DNA from: Cognatundibacterium oligocarboniphilum
Lineage (GTDB): Bacteria > Pseudomonadota > Gammaproteobacteria > Burkholderiales > Burkholderiaceae_D
Length of the DNA: 64,000 nucleotides
Direction: 5' to 3'
Assembly (NCBI RefSeq): GCF_013377855.1
Contig: NZ_JABXYJ010000006.1
Location: forward strand, 102,377-166,376
Positions 35,864 to 44,220 of the stretch are shown piece after piece. How positions within the stretch are numbered: position 1 is the first letter of the stretch; each line of letters begins with the position of its first letter. Below the pieces are notes generated by a model, which was not told the DNA's origin, ran no database searches, and saw only the letters and a list, made by a program, of their open reading frames with translations. Made by a program: the position numbers and the translations under genes.

Positions 35864-36709
35864 ATGGATTTACTGCTTGCAATCAAAGTCATCATCATGG
35901 GCATTGTCGAAGGGCTCACTGAATTCCTTCCGATTTCCTCCACCGGTCACCTGATCCTGACCGGCAGCCTCTTGAACTTCACCGGTGAAACGCAGAAAGT
36001 TTTTGAGATCGTGATTCAGGCTGGCGCTATTTTTGCCGTCTGCTGGGAATACCGCGCCAAAATCGCAGCGGTGGTGGGCGGACTGGCCAGCGATGCCAAA
36101 GCCCGCCGCTTTGCGCTGAATCTGGTCATTGCTTTTTTACCGGCGGCGGTGCTCGGCGTTCTGTTTTCCAAAAAAATCAAAGCTGTGCTGTTCGCTCCGG
36201 TACCGGTTGCTCTGGCATTCATCATCGGTGGACTGATTATTCTCTGGGTGGAACGCCGCCAGCAGGGCAGCGACACCCATGACGACCGCCATGCCCGGAT
36301 TCAGTCGGTGGATGACATGCGTATGCTGGATGCCCTGAAAATCGGTCTGGCGCAAGCATTTGCGCTGGTTCCCGGCACCAGCCGTTCCGGTGCCACCATC
36401 ATCGGCGGCATGCTGTTCGGTCTGTCACGCAAGGCAGCGACAGAGTTTTCTTTTTTTCTCGCGATTCCGACCTTGCTGGGCGCCACGGTGTATTCGCTGT
36501 ACAAGGCGCGTGAGGATTTATCGATGGCAGACTTGCCGATGTTCAGCCTCGGCACTGTCTTTGCATTTATTTCGGCCTTTTTCTGCGTGCGCTGGTTACT
36601 GCGCTACATCAGCACACACAATTTCAATGCGTTTGCCTGGTACCGCATTGCTTTCGGCATCATGATTTTGCTGACCGCTTACACAGGCACGATCCAGTGG
36701 GTTGATTAA
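35864..36709 (+). CDS. uppP: Undecaprenyl-diphosphatase
   Basis: Recycles undecaprenyl pyrophosphate to the monophosphate carrier for peptidoglycan and O-antigen, and confers bacitracin tolerance. 281 residues, about eight hydrophobic helices. The two catalytic regions are present: [17 protein letters not shown] (about 17-33) and [10 protein letters not shown] (about 169-178). Length and motifs are normal for BacA/UppP. The stop lies 3 bp before the recQ start, so the two are cotranscribed. Confidence 0.96.
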   Translation: MDLLLAIKVIIMGIVEGLTEFLPISSTGHLILTGSLLNFTGETQKVFEIVIQAGAIFAVCWEYRAKIAAVVGGLASDAKARRFALNLVIAFLPAAVLGVLFSKKIKAVLFAPVPVALAFIIGGLIILWVERRQQGSDTHDDRHARIQSVDDMRMLDALKIGLAQAFALVPGTSRSGATIIGGMLFGLSRKAATEFSFFLAIPTLLGATVYSLYKAREDLSMADLPMFSLGTVFAFISAFFCVRWLLRYISTHNFNAFAWYRIAFGIMILLTAYTGTIQWVD

Positions 36710-36712
36710 TTA

Positions 36713-38575
36713 GTGTCAGCAGTTCCTCAGTTCTCCGACACAGCCAATACCGCCGGCCAGGCATTGCATCTGCTGCAGACGGTATTCGGCTATCCGGCAT
36801 TCCGTTCGCAGCAGGCCCAGATCGTAGAACACGTCGCGCATGGTGGCGACGCGCTGGTACTGATGCCGACCGGTGGCGGAAAATCGCTCTGTTACCAGAT
36901 TCCGGCACTGATCCGAAGTGGCGTCGGGATCGTGGTGTCGCCGCTGATTGCGCTGATGCAGGATCAGGTCGATGCGCTGGCTGAAGTCGGTGTGCGTGCC
37001 GCCTTCCTCAACTCGACCCAGAGTTTTGACGAGATTCTGGCGGTCGAAAAGAAAATGCGCGAAGGCGAACTCGACCTGGTGTATATCGCGCCGGAACGTT
37101 TGCTGACACAGCGTTGCCTGGAGCTGCTCGAAATTGTTGAGATCGCGCTGTTTGCCATTGACGAAGCTCATTGCGTCTCGCAATGGGGTCATGATTTTCG
37201 CCCAGAATACATCCGCCTGTCCCTGCTGCATGAACGCTTCCCGCGTGTACCGCGCATTGCACTCACCGCCACGGCCGACCAGCAAACGCGGGATGAAATC
37301 ATCCATCGGCTGCAGCTTGGCAATGCGCTGCAGTTTGTATCTTCGTTTGACCGCCCGAATATCCGCTACCAGATCGTCGAAAAAGCGAATGGTCGCAAGC
37401 AGCTGCTCGATTTTATCCAGGCGCAGCACAATGGCGATGCCGGGATCGTGTATTGCCTGTCGCGTAAAAAAGTCGAGGAAACCGCAGACTTCCTGAATGA
37501 ACACGGTATCACTGCCCTACCGTATCACGCCGGCATGGAACTGACGGAACGTAGCCGCAACCAGGCGCGCTTTCTGCGCGAGGATGGCATCGTGATGTGC
37601 GCCACAATTGCTTTTGGCATGGGGATTGATAAACCGGATGTGCGCTTCGTTGCGCATCTGGATCTGCCAAAAAGCATCGAAGGTTATTATCAGGAAACCG
37701 GCCGCGCCGGCAGGGACGGCGCCACCGCCAATGCCTGGATGGCGTACGGCCTGCAGGACGTGGTGCAGCAGCGGCGCATGATTGATGAGTCAGATGCCAA
37801 CGAAACCTACAAGCGGGTGCAGGGTGTCAAACTGGACGCCATTCTGGCGTTATGTGAAACCCTGCAATGCCGCCGTATGCACATTCTGGAATATTTCGGC
37901 CAGCCGTCCGCTCCCTGCGGCAATTGCGATACCTGCCTGCATCCGCCGACGTCGTTTGACGGCAGCGTCGCAGCACAAAAGATTTTGTCCACGATTTACC
38001 GCGTCGATCAGCGTTTCGCCGCCGGGCATGTGATCGACATCCTGCGCGGCATCGACACCGAGCGTGTCCAGCAATGGCGTCATACGCAGCTGTCCACCTT
38101 TGGCATCGGCGCTGAAAAAAGTGAGGCGGAATGGCGCGCCTTATTGCGCCAGCTGATCGCGCAAGGACTGGTTACCGTCGATTACGACAATTACAGCGCC
38201 CTGATACTGACGGAACAATCCCGTGCAGTCTTGCGCGGCGAACTGAAAGTGCAGCTGCGGCAATACAAAAAAGCCGACAAGGCAGTGCGCCACAAGCGGC
38301 AGTCAGCCAAAGATTTTGCCGAAACCGAACTCAGCAGCAACGAGCAAGCACTGTTCGATAAACTACGCTGGTGGCGGGTAGAAACCGCACGCACCCACAA
38401 TGTCCCGGCTTACGTGATTTTCCCCGATGCCACCCTGCGCGAAATTGCACGCCAGTCACCTGCCACGCTGACTGCACTACGTGGCATTTCTGGCGTCGGC
38501 GATAAAAAGCTCGACAGCTATGGCGCACAGCTTCTGAATCTGATTCAATCACAAATGAGTCCATCCTCCACCTGA
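36713..38575 (+). CDS. recQ: ATP-dependent DNA helicase RecQ
   Basis: 3'-5' helicase of 620 residues for recombination and fork repair. Walker A is in [12 protein letters not shown] (about 49-60), the DEAH box is in [15 protein letters not shown], motif VI is in [12 protein letters not shown], the zinc cysteines are in CETLQCRR and CGNCDTC, and an HRDC domain ends the protein. The start is GTG at 36713, 3 bp after uppP. All RecQ modules are intact. Confidence 0.96.
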   Translation: MSAVPQFSDTANTAGQALHLLQTVFGYPAFRSQQAQIVEHVAHGGDALVLMPTGGGKSLCYQIPALIRSGVGIVVSPLIALMQDQVDALAEVGVRAAFLNSTQSFDEILAVEKKMREGELDLVYIAPERLLTQRCLELLEIVEIALFAIDEAHCVSQWGHDFRPEYIRLSLLHERFPRVPRIALTATADQQTRDEIIHRLQLGNALQFVSSFDRPNIRYQIVEKANGRKQLLDFIQAQHNGDAGIVYCLSRKKVEETADFLNEHGITALPYHAGMELTERSRNQARFLREDGIVMCATIAFGMGIDKPDVRFVAHLDLPKSIEGYYQETGRAGRDGATANAWMAYGLQDVVQQRRMIDESDANETYKRVQGVKLDAILALCETLQCRRMHILEYFGQPSAPCGNCDTCLHPPTSFDGSVAAQKILSTIYRVDQRFAAGHVIDILRGIDTERVQQWRHTQLSTFGIGAEKSEAEWRALLRQLIAQGLVTVDYDNYSALILTEQSRAVLRGELKVQLRQYKKADKAVRHKRQSAKDFAETELSSNEQALFDKLRWWRVETARTHNVPAYVIFPDATLREIARQSPATLTALRGISGVGDKKLDSYGAQLLNLIQSQMSPSST

Positions 38576-38581
38576 GCCGCC

Positions 38582-39316
38582 ATGTCCCGTTCCGAACGCC
38601 TGCTGCAACTGATGCAGATACTACGCCGCTACCGTTACCCGGTCAGTGGGGCAGCACTTGCACAGGAACTGGGTATCAGCCTGCGTAGCGTGTATCGCGA
38701 CATCGCCAGCCTGCAGGCGCAAGGCGCGCGCATAGAAGGTGAAGCCGGACTCGGCTATATTTTGCAACCGGGTTTTACGCTGCCGCCACTGATGTTTTCC
38801 AGCGAAGAAGCAGAATCCATTGCGCTCGGCCTGCGCTGGGTGACGGACCGCGCCGACCAACGTCTGTCGGCATCGGCCAGAGATGCGCTGGCAAAAATCA
38901 CGGCGGTGCTGCCACCCGAACTGCGTCACGAACTCGACCACACCGGCCTGCTGATCGGCCCCAGCGCCAGCTCTCCCGGCAATCCGGAATGGCTGCATGC
39001 GGTCAGGCTCGCCGTGCGTCAGGAACACATACTGAGCATCCATTATGCCGATGAGCGCGGCAACACCAGCGAGCGCCGCATCTGGCCCTGCGCGCTGACT
39101 TTTTTCGATCATGCCCAGGTGATCGTGGCCTGGTGCGAACTACGTCAGAGCTTTCGCCACTTCCGCACCGACCGCCTGCATGCGCTGAATGATACCAGGG
39201 AACGTTACCCGCAATCGCGCCAGAAACTGCTGAAACGCTGGAAAGAGGAACTGCTTGCTTCCGACAGCCGCAATACAAGCCGCACTACATCGACTGTCAC
39301 TGCTGACAAAAACTGA
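38582..39316 (+). CDS. YafY-type HTH-WYL transcriptional regulator
   Basis: 244 residues: a DeoR-like winged HTH at the N-terminus (RSERLLQLMQILRR then LGISLRSVYRDIASL, about 3-45) and a WYL ligand-sensing domain (ILSIHYADERGNTSERRIWP, about 147-166, ending in FRHFRTDRL). It follows recQ by 6 bp and precedes a VOC protein by 67 bp. WYL regulators sense nucleotides or other small ligands; the target is unknown but the VOC gene is a candidate. Confidence 0.88.
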   Translation: MSRSERLLQLMQILRRYRYPVSGAALAQELGISLRSVYRDIASLQAQGARIEGEAGLGYILQPGFTLPPLMFSSEEAESIALGLRWVTDRADQRLSASARDALAKITAVLPPELRHELDHTGLLIGPSASSPGNPEWLHAVRLAVRQEHILSIHYADERGNTSERRIWPCALTFFDHAQVIVAWCELRQSFRHFRTDRLHALNDTRERYPQSRQKLLKRWKEELLASDSRNTSRTTSTVTADKN

Positions 39317-39383
39317 CACTGGCAACGCCGACAATATCACTAACGGTTCGCATCCCGCGGGCCGGCGATAAAAAGGATCGGCC

Positions 39384-39758
39384 ATGGACTCTCAAGCTTA
39401 CTTCATTCAATACGTCAATCATCCTCTGGAAAGCGCTGCCTGGTATGAACGTCTACTCGGCAAAGCGCCAGTTGAAGCCAGCCCTGGTTTTGCACTGTTT
39501 ATTCTCGGCGGCGGCGCCAAACTCGGCCTCTGGAAACGCCAGGATGTTTTACCGGTTGCCGGCACCCATTGCGAATGCGCGCAAACGGAACTATGTCTGC
39601 CGGTAGCCTCCGAAGCGGCGCTACATGACGCTTACGGCAAATGGCAGCAATTGGGTATCCACATTCTGCAAACACCGACTGCGCTCGATTTTGGTCTGAG
39701 CTGCACGGCAGAAACACCGGACGGTCACCGGTTGCGCCTTTTTTATCCAATGATGTAA
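39384..39758 (+). CDS. VOC-family (glyoxalase/bleomycin resistance-like) protein
   Basis: 124 residues with one vicinal-oxygen-chelate domain pair: FIQYVNHPLESAAWYERLLG at the N-terminus and TPDGHRLRLFYP at the C-terminus. Such proteins bind or modify small molecules, often as dimers. No catalytic assignment is possible. It probably belongs with the WYL regulator just upstream. After it, 264 bp without a gene lead to the LacI-type regulator and contain a -10-like TATAAT. Confidence 0.8.
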   Translation: MDSQAYFIQYVNHPLESAAWYERLLGKAPVEASPGFALFILGGGAKLGLWKRQDVLPVAGTHCECAQTELCLPVASEAALHDAYGKWQQLGIHILQTPTALDFGLSCTAETPDGHRLRLFYPMM

Positions 39759-39965
39759 CCTCACCATCGCAACAAACGTGGAAGGCGGGCTGCATCGCAC
39801 CACAAAAGAACTCCTCAACAGCGCCCCCGCACCGGATTGGCCTCACTATAGCGGTCAGGTCAATCCGCCCGGATCTCAGACGACATGGCTCAAATCCAAA
39901 ACACATCCGCCAGCGTCCAAACCGGGACATCTCCATACCGGTTAGATTTTTAGCAGATTGCGCCT

Positions 39966-39971
39966 TATAAT
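39966..39971 (+). promoter_or_regulatory. -10-like TATAAT upstream of the LacI gene
   Basis: TATAAT at 39966-39971 lies 51 bp before the chosen LacI start. The region 18 bp upstream (TTAGAT) is a poor -35, so the promoter is tentative. Confidence 0.35.
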
Positions 39972-40022
39972 TCCTCATGATAGCCAATGGCGCAATTCAC
40001 TCCTCCCCTTCAGATACTCTGC

Positions 40023-41087
40023 ATGAAAATCACGACCAGTGACCCCAGCGCGGTCAGCTCCCGTTCCGACAGCAAGGAGCAGCGCCGCTTACAAATGGCC
40101 GATATCGCGAGACTGGCGGGGGTTTCGACCTCCACCGTGTCACGCGCGCTCAGTGGCAGCCCACTGGTCAATGACGAAACCAAAACCCGCATCACGGAAC
40201 TCGCACGTTCCCTGAATTACTCCATCAACATCGGCGCACAAAATCTGCGGCTCAGGCAAAGCCGCACCGTCGCTGTGGTGATTCCGTATGAAGCCGAAAC
40301 CCGCCAGCATCTGTCAGATCCGTTTTTTCTGAGCATGCTCGGCAGCGTGGCCGATGCGCTCACCGACCGCGGTTTCGACATGCTGTTGTCACGCGTCGAT
40401 GCCGAGCAACTCGACAGCATTGCGCAGATTTATGACACCGGGCGCGCATCCGGCATCATCCTGATCGGGCAATGGCGTCACCACGATCAGCTGAATCAGC
40501 TGGCTGCGCGCCGTGTTCCGGTCGTGGTATGGGGCGCGCAGTTACCGCAGCAACTCTACATCACCGTCGGCAGCGACAATGTCAGCGGCGGATTTTTAGC
40601 GACAGAACATCTGATCCGCAGCGGCAAACGCCATATCGCTTTTTTCGGAGACATTCAGTTGCCGGAAGTCGCACAGCGCTATGAAGGATATTGCAAGGCA
40701 TTGATCCAGTACGGACGTCCCGTAGTTCCACAGCTTCAGGTACAAGCATCGTTTGCAGAAAATGGCGGCAAAGAAGCCGTGACCGAGCTCTGCCAGCGGC
40801 AGATAACGTTCGACGCCCTGTTTGCCTGCAGCGATCTGCTGGCCATGACTTCGATTAACTCGCTGCGCGAAAGACACTTCCGGGTACCGCACGACATAGC
40901 AGTGGTCGGCTACGATGATATTGAGCTGGCCCGGTATTTTCATCCGCCGCTCAGCACGGTACGACAACCGATGGCGCAGGCAGGACAAGCGCTGGTCGAA
41001 GCGCTGCTCGCCATCGTCGATCACGACAACAATGCCCAACCCCGACTGCTGCCGACCGAACTGATCGTCCGCAAAAGCAGCACCTGA
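40023..41087 (+). CDS. LacI-family regulator of the sucrose locus (SuxR-like)
   Basis: 354 residues. The DNA-binding helix-turn-helix is MADIARLAGVSTSTVSRALSG (about 25-45), followed by the hinge and a periplasmic-binding-protein-like sugar domain ending PRLLPTELIVRKSS. The frame is open from 39987; ATG 40023 is the natural start and ATG 40095 a shorter alternative. It is the first gene of a locus with a TonB receptor, amylosucrase, fructokinase and MFS permease, and two LacI-type palindromes lie just downstream, so it likely represses the locus until sucrose or fructose binds. Confidence 0.9.
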   Translation: MKITTSDPSAVSSRSDSKEQRRLQMADIARLAGVSTSTVSRALSGSPLVNDETKTRITELARSLNYSINIGAQNLRLRQSRTVAVVIPYEAETRQHLSDPFFLSMLGSVADALTDRGFDMLLSRVDAEQLDSIAQIYDTGRASGIILIGQWRHHDQLNQLAARRVPVVVWGAQLPQQLYITVGSDNVSGGFLATEHLIRSGKRHIAFFGDIQLPEVAQRYEGYCKALIQYGRPVVPQLQVQASFAENGGKEAVTELCQRQITFDALFACSDLLAMTSINSLRERHFRVPHDIAVVGYDDIELARYFHPPLSTVRQPMAQAGQALVEALLAIVDHDNNAQPRLLPTELIVRKSST

Positions 41088-41149
41088 ACACGATTTTCCT
41101 ATAGCTGGCGATGGAACCCTGTCTCTTGAATCAATTATTACAATTCAAA

Positions 41150-41165
41150 ATGCAATCGTTTGCAT
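41150..41165. promoter_or_regulatory. LacI-type operator O1
   Basis: ATGCAATCGTTTGCAT is a 16-bp palindrome with one mismatch and the central CG typical of LacI/GalR operators. It lies 62 bp after the regulator gene. Its centre is 315 bp from that of O2. Confidence 0.65.
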
Positions 41166-41463
41166 AAAATTAATCCTGAAAGCAAATTCATTTCCATAAT
41201 GAGTAGTTTTTACAATTCTTTTCAATGCTGCACCGCGATAATTCAGTCAAATTTATGACCAACGTTGTGCGTAAAATACAGTGAACAAGATCTTTCAACT
41301 CTTCCACAGAAAACATCATTTAATCAATACAAATCAATATATTAGTCATTATTCCATCAACTAAGATTCAATCTTTAAATCCCTTTTAATTGGCTGCAAT
41401 AGCAACATTCATTCCTTCATAGCATTTTTTCCGCACCACAAAAAATGATTTTTGCATCAACGT

Positions 41464-41503
41464 ATTGCAATCGATTGTAATAAAAAATAATTTGCACCAT
41501 AAT
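41464..41503 (+). promoter_or_regulatory. Promoter of the TonB receptor gene with LacI-type operator O2
   Basis: ATTGCAATCGATTGTAAT (41464-41481) is an 18-bp palindrome with one mismatch and a central CG. TTGTAA at 41475-41480 serves as -35, and CATAAT at 41498-41503 as -10, with an ideal 17-bp spacer. A repressor on O2 would block the -35. The 611-bp gap between regulator and receptor genes is strongly AT-rich apart from the leader. Confidence 0.7.
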
Positions 41504-41519
41504 TCATCACACCTGCAAC

Positions 41520-41589
41520 GCAAAAGATCTTCATCAGTGCTTGTCGCACCCGACCGCAGCAGCGGCGAACACTGATGGAGGTCTTTTGC
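41520..41589 (+). other. Long 5'-leader hairpin upstream of the TonB receptor
   Basis: Arms 41520-41547 and 41562-41589 can pair over 28 positions with only one mismatch (four G-U wobbles) around a 14-nt loop. It lies downstream of the predicted promoter and about 110 nt before the receptor ATG, so it would be part of the mRNA leader. Confidence 0.65.
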
Positions 41590-41698
41590 TCCCGAGTGCC
41601 GGTCGCTGCATCACCAGTTTCTGGCAGCTTGGTTTTGAGGATTTCCCCCTGCATGACAACGCTGACTGTCATGCGCATGAAAAATAACGGAGACAACA

Positions 41699-43999
41699 AT
41701 GACATCTACCAACATCAAATTAACCCGCATGGCAAGCCTGGTATCGCTGGCGTTACTGCAAATGGGTATCGCCACAGCACAGGAAGCAAGCAATCAGGAA
41801 AAGGAAAAAAATTCCCTGAACCTGAATTCGGTGATCGTGACCGGAACCCCGATCGGCACTTCAAAAATGAAGGCCAGTGTGTCCATCAGCTCACTGGATG
41901 CAGACCAGATTGCACAATCAGCACCGACCAATGCGGCAGAAATTCTGCGCGCAGTCCCAGGCGTGCGCGCCGAGTCTTCCGGCGGTGAAGGCAATGCCAA
42001 TCTGACCGTGCGCGGTGTACCGATCTCTGCCGGTGGCGCACGTTATGTGCAGTTCCAGGAAGACGGTCTGCCGATCATGCTGTTCGGTGACGTCGCCTTT
42101 GCCACACCGGACATGTATCTGCGCGCCGACGGCAGTCTGAGCCATCTGGAAGTAGTGCGCGGCGGCACGGCATCGACCATGGCGACCAATTCCCCGGGCG
42201 GCATCATTAACTTTATCAGCAAGTCCGGCAAAGAAACCGGTGGCAGCATCGGTATTACCAAAGGGCTGAATTTCGATCAGACCCGCTACGATTTTGACTA
42301 CGGTGCAGCATTGTCGCCAAAGACCCGGATGTTTGTTGCCGGCTTTTATCGCAACGGTGACAGCTCGCGTCCGGCAGGCGTGACGGCTGAAGATGGCGGT
42401 CAGATCCGCGCCAATATCACCCAGGAACTCGACAACGGCTATATCCGCCTGAGCGTCAAACATCTGGATGACAAGACGCCGATGAACATGCCGGTACCGG
42501 TCAAAACCGTGAATGGCACGATTTCCGAATTACCGGGCATCGATCCGCGTACTGCCAGTTTTTACTCCCCTTACTGGACCCGCGATATCGTTCTGGACAA
42601 AAATAACAGCAAGCTCGCCACCAATGTGAATGATGGCCTGCATGTGCTGAACAATGCCTTCGGCGCAGAAGCCTCTCTGAATCTGGGTGGCGGCTGGACG
42701 CTGGATGAAAAATTCCGCAAGTCGAGCAATTCCGGCCGCTTCATTTCCCTGTTCCCGGCGAATAACAGCAACACGCCGGCAGGCATGACTTATGCCACCG
42801 GCCCGAATGCAGGAAAAGCCTACGGCGGCCCGGCATTCACGGCGACGGTGTTTAACACCTCCATCGATGATCTGGGCAGCACCGTCAACGATGCGAAACT
42901 GTCCAAAATTTTCGATCTGTCCGGCGGCAAACTGGCGACGACCGTCGGCTATTTCTCATCGCTGCAAAATGTCGGCCTGACCTGGAATTTCAACCAGTAT
43001 CTGCTGCAGGCGACAGGCGACAAACCGGCGCTGCTGAACGCCTCAACCACAGTCCCCGGCTCTCCCGGCCTGCTGGCGCAGGGAACTGACGTCTGGGGCG
43101 GCTGCTGCAACCGCAATATTGATACGCAGTATAAAACCAATGCTTTGTACACGAATCTGGGCTGGGAAAGCGGGAACTGGAATCTGGATGCGAGTCTGCG
43201 TTACGACAAACAGAAAGCCAGCGGCACTTACAATCAGGCAGTCAATCAGGCATATCGTCCGGCTAACCTGAAATACATCGATTACAGCGTCAATCATACT
43301 TCTTACTCATTCGGCACCAATTACCGCCTGACCCGTGACCTGGCACTGTTTGCGCGCGTCAGTGAAGGGATTGCCTTTAACGCCGACCGCATCATGTTCG
43401 GCAATCCGCTGGATGGCTCGGTGCCGATCAGCACCAATATCGTCAAGCAGATCGAAGGTGGTGTGAAATGGAAAGTGCAGGATTTCAGCAGCTTCGTGAC
43501 TCTGTTCCAGGCGAAAACCGATGAATCGAATTTCGAAGCCACGACACAGAAATTCACCTCCAACTCCTATGATGCCAAAGGCGTTGAAGTCGAAGCCAGC
43601 TACAGAATCGGCGCATTCCGCATGACCGGCGGTATGACTTACACCAATGCCAGCATCGTTGGTGCGGCTGATGCCAGCATCATCGGCAAAACGCCGCGTC
43701 GCCAGGCAAAACTCGTGTATCAATTGGCACCGACTTACACCATGGGCGATGCAGTCATCGGCGCCAGTCTGATCGGCACCACCAAGTCTTATGGTGATGA
43801 CGCCAATACGATCACACTGGGTGGATTCAATGTGCTGAATGCGTTTGTCAACTATCAGTTCACTGATCGTCTGCAAGGTTCGTTGAGCGTGAACAATCTG
43901 TTCAACACAATTGGCTACACCGAAGTCGAAGGCGATGGTCATGCAGCGCGCTCCATCAATGGCCGCACCGTCCGCGCCACATTGAAATACGCGTTCTGA
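41699..43999 (+). CDS. TonB-dependent outer-membrane receptor, probably for sucrose
   Basis: 766 residues: signal peptide (cleavage near ATAQ, residue 28), a TonB-box-like region (NSVIVTGTPIG, about 43-53), plug domain with AAEILRAVPGVRAES and LTVRGVP, and a 22-strand barrel ending TLKYAF. GGAG precedes the ATG. It lies between the LacI regulator and amylosucrase genes, matching SuxA in the Xanthomonas sux locus, which takes up sucrose with high affinity. Energy must come from TonB/ExbBD; none is encoded nearby, although a TonB-like protein is at 59688. Substrate is inferred from context. Confidence 0.88.
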   Translation: MTSTNIKLTRMASLVSLALLQMGIATAQEASNQEKEKNSLNLNSVIVTGTPIGTSKMKASVSISSLDADQIAQSAPTNAAEILRAVPGVRAESSGGEGNANLTVRGVPISAGGARYVQFQEDGLPIMLFGDVAFATPDMYLRADGSLSHLEVVRGGTASTMATNSPGGIINFISKSGKETGGSIGITKGLNFDQTRYDFDYGAALSPKTRMFVAGFYRNGDSSRPAGVTAEDGGQIRANITQELDNGYIRLSVKHLDDKTPMNMPVPVKTVNGTISELPGIDPRTASFYSPYWTRDIVLDKNNSKLATNVNDGLHVLNNAFGAEASLNLGGGWTLDEKFRKSSNSGRFISLFPANNSNTPAGMTYATGPNAGKAYGGPAFTATVFNTSIDDLGSTVNDAKLSKIFDLSGGKLATTVGYFSSLQNVGLTWNFNQYLLQATGDKPALLNASTTVPGSPGLLAQGTDVWGGCCNRNIDTQYKTNALYTNLGWESGNWNLDASLRYDKQKASGTYNQAVNQAYRPANLKYIDYSVNHTSYSFGTNYRLTRDLALFARVSEGIAFNADRIMFGNPLDGSVPISTNIVKQIEGGVKWKVQDFSSFVTLFQAKTDESNFEATTQKFTSNSYDAKGVEVEASYRIGAFRMTGGMTYTNASIVGAADASIIGKTPRRQAKLVYQLAPTYTMGDAVIGASLIGTTKSYGDDANTITLGGFNVLNAFVNYQFTDRLQGSLSVNNLFNTIGYTEVEGDGHAARSINGRTVRATLKYAF

Positions 44000-44008
44000 T
44001 CATCACGA

Positions 44009-44044
44009 GTCCGGCCCGTGCGGATGTTTTTCCACGGGCCGGAC
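44009..44044. other. 12-bp perfect hairpin after the TonB receptor gene
   Basis: GTCCGGCCCGTG pairs perfectly with CACGGGCCGGAC around a 12-nt loop that itself contains TTTTT. It begins 10 bp after the stop. With no T-run following, it may protect the receptor mRNA 3' end more than terminate it. Confidence 0.6.
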
Positions 44045-44102
44045 CGGTGAATAAGCATCAAGCCCTTACCGGTTGTCCTCTGTAGCACCCTGTTCCTCTC
44101 GC

Positions 44103-44127
44103 GCCCCTCCGCGGGAGGAGCATTTTT
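44103..44127 (+). terminator. Candidate terminator between receptor and amylosucrase genes
   Basis: GCCCCTCC pairs with GGAGGAGC (one mismatch, 3-nt loop), followed by A then five T. It could lower transcription of the enzyme genes relative to the receptor. Confidence 0.5.
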
Positions 44128-44152
44128 ACAAGCATTGCCCGTCTGATTTCTG

Positions 44153-44198
44153 TTTTTTACCGATTTTCTTACCGATTTTTTACCGACTCTTTTACCAA
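44153..44198 (+). repeat. Tandem 11-12 bp repeats upstream of the amylosucrase gene
   Basis: Four tandem units: TTTTTTACCGA, TTTTCTTACCGA, TTTTTTACCGA and CTCTTTTACCAA, with a decayed fifth. The period is close to one DNA turn. The array ends about 22 bp before the chosen ATG. Confidence 0.65.
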
Positions 44199-44220
44199 CT
44201 TGTTTACGCCTGATTTCATC

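Noticed and set aside
42563-42573. TACTCCCC resembling the intergenic dyads
   Set aside because: Lies inside the TonB receptor coding sequence without the AGTA arm, so probably chance.
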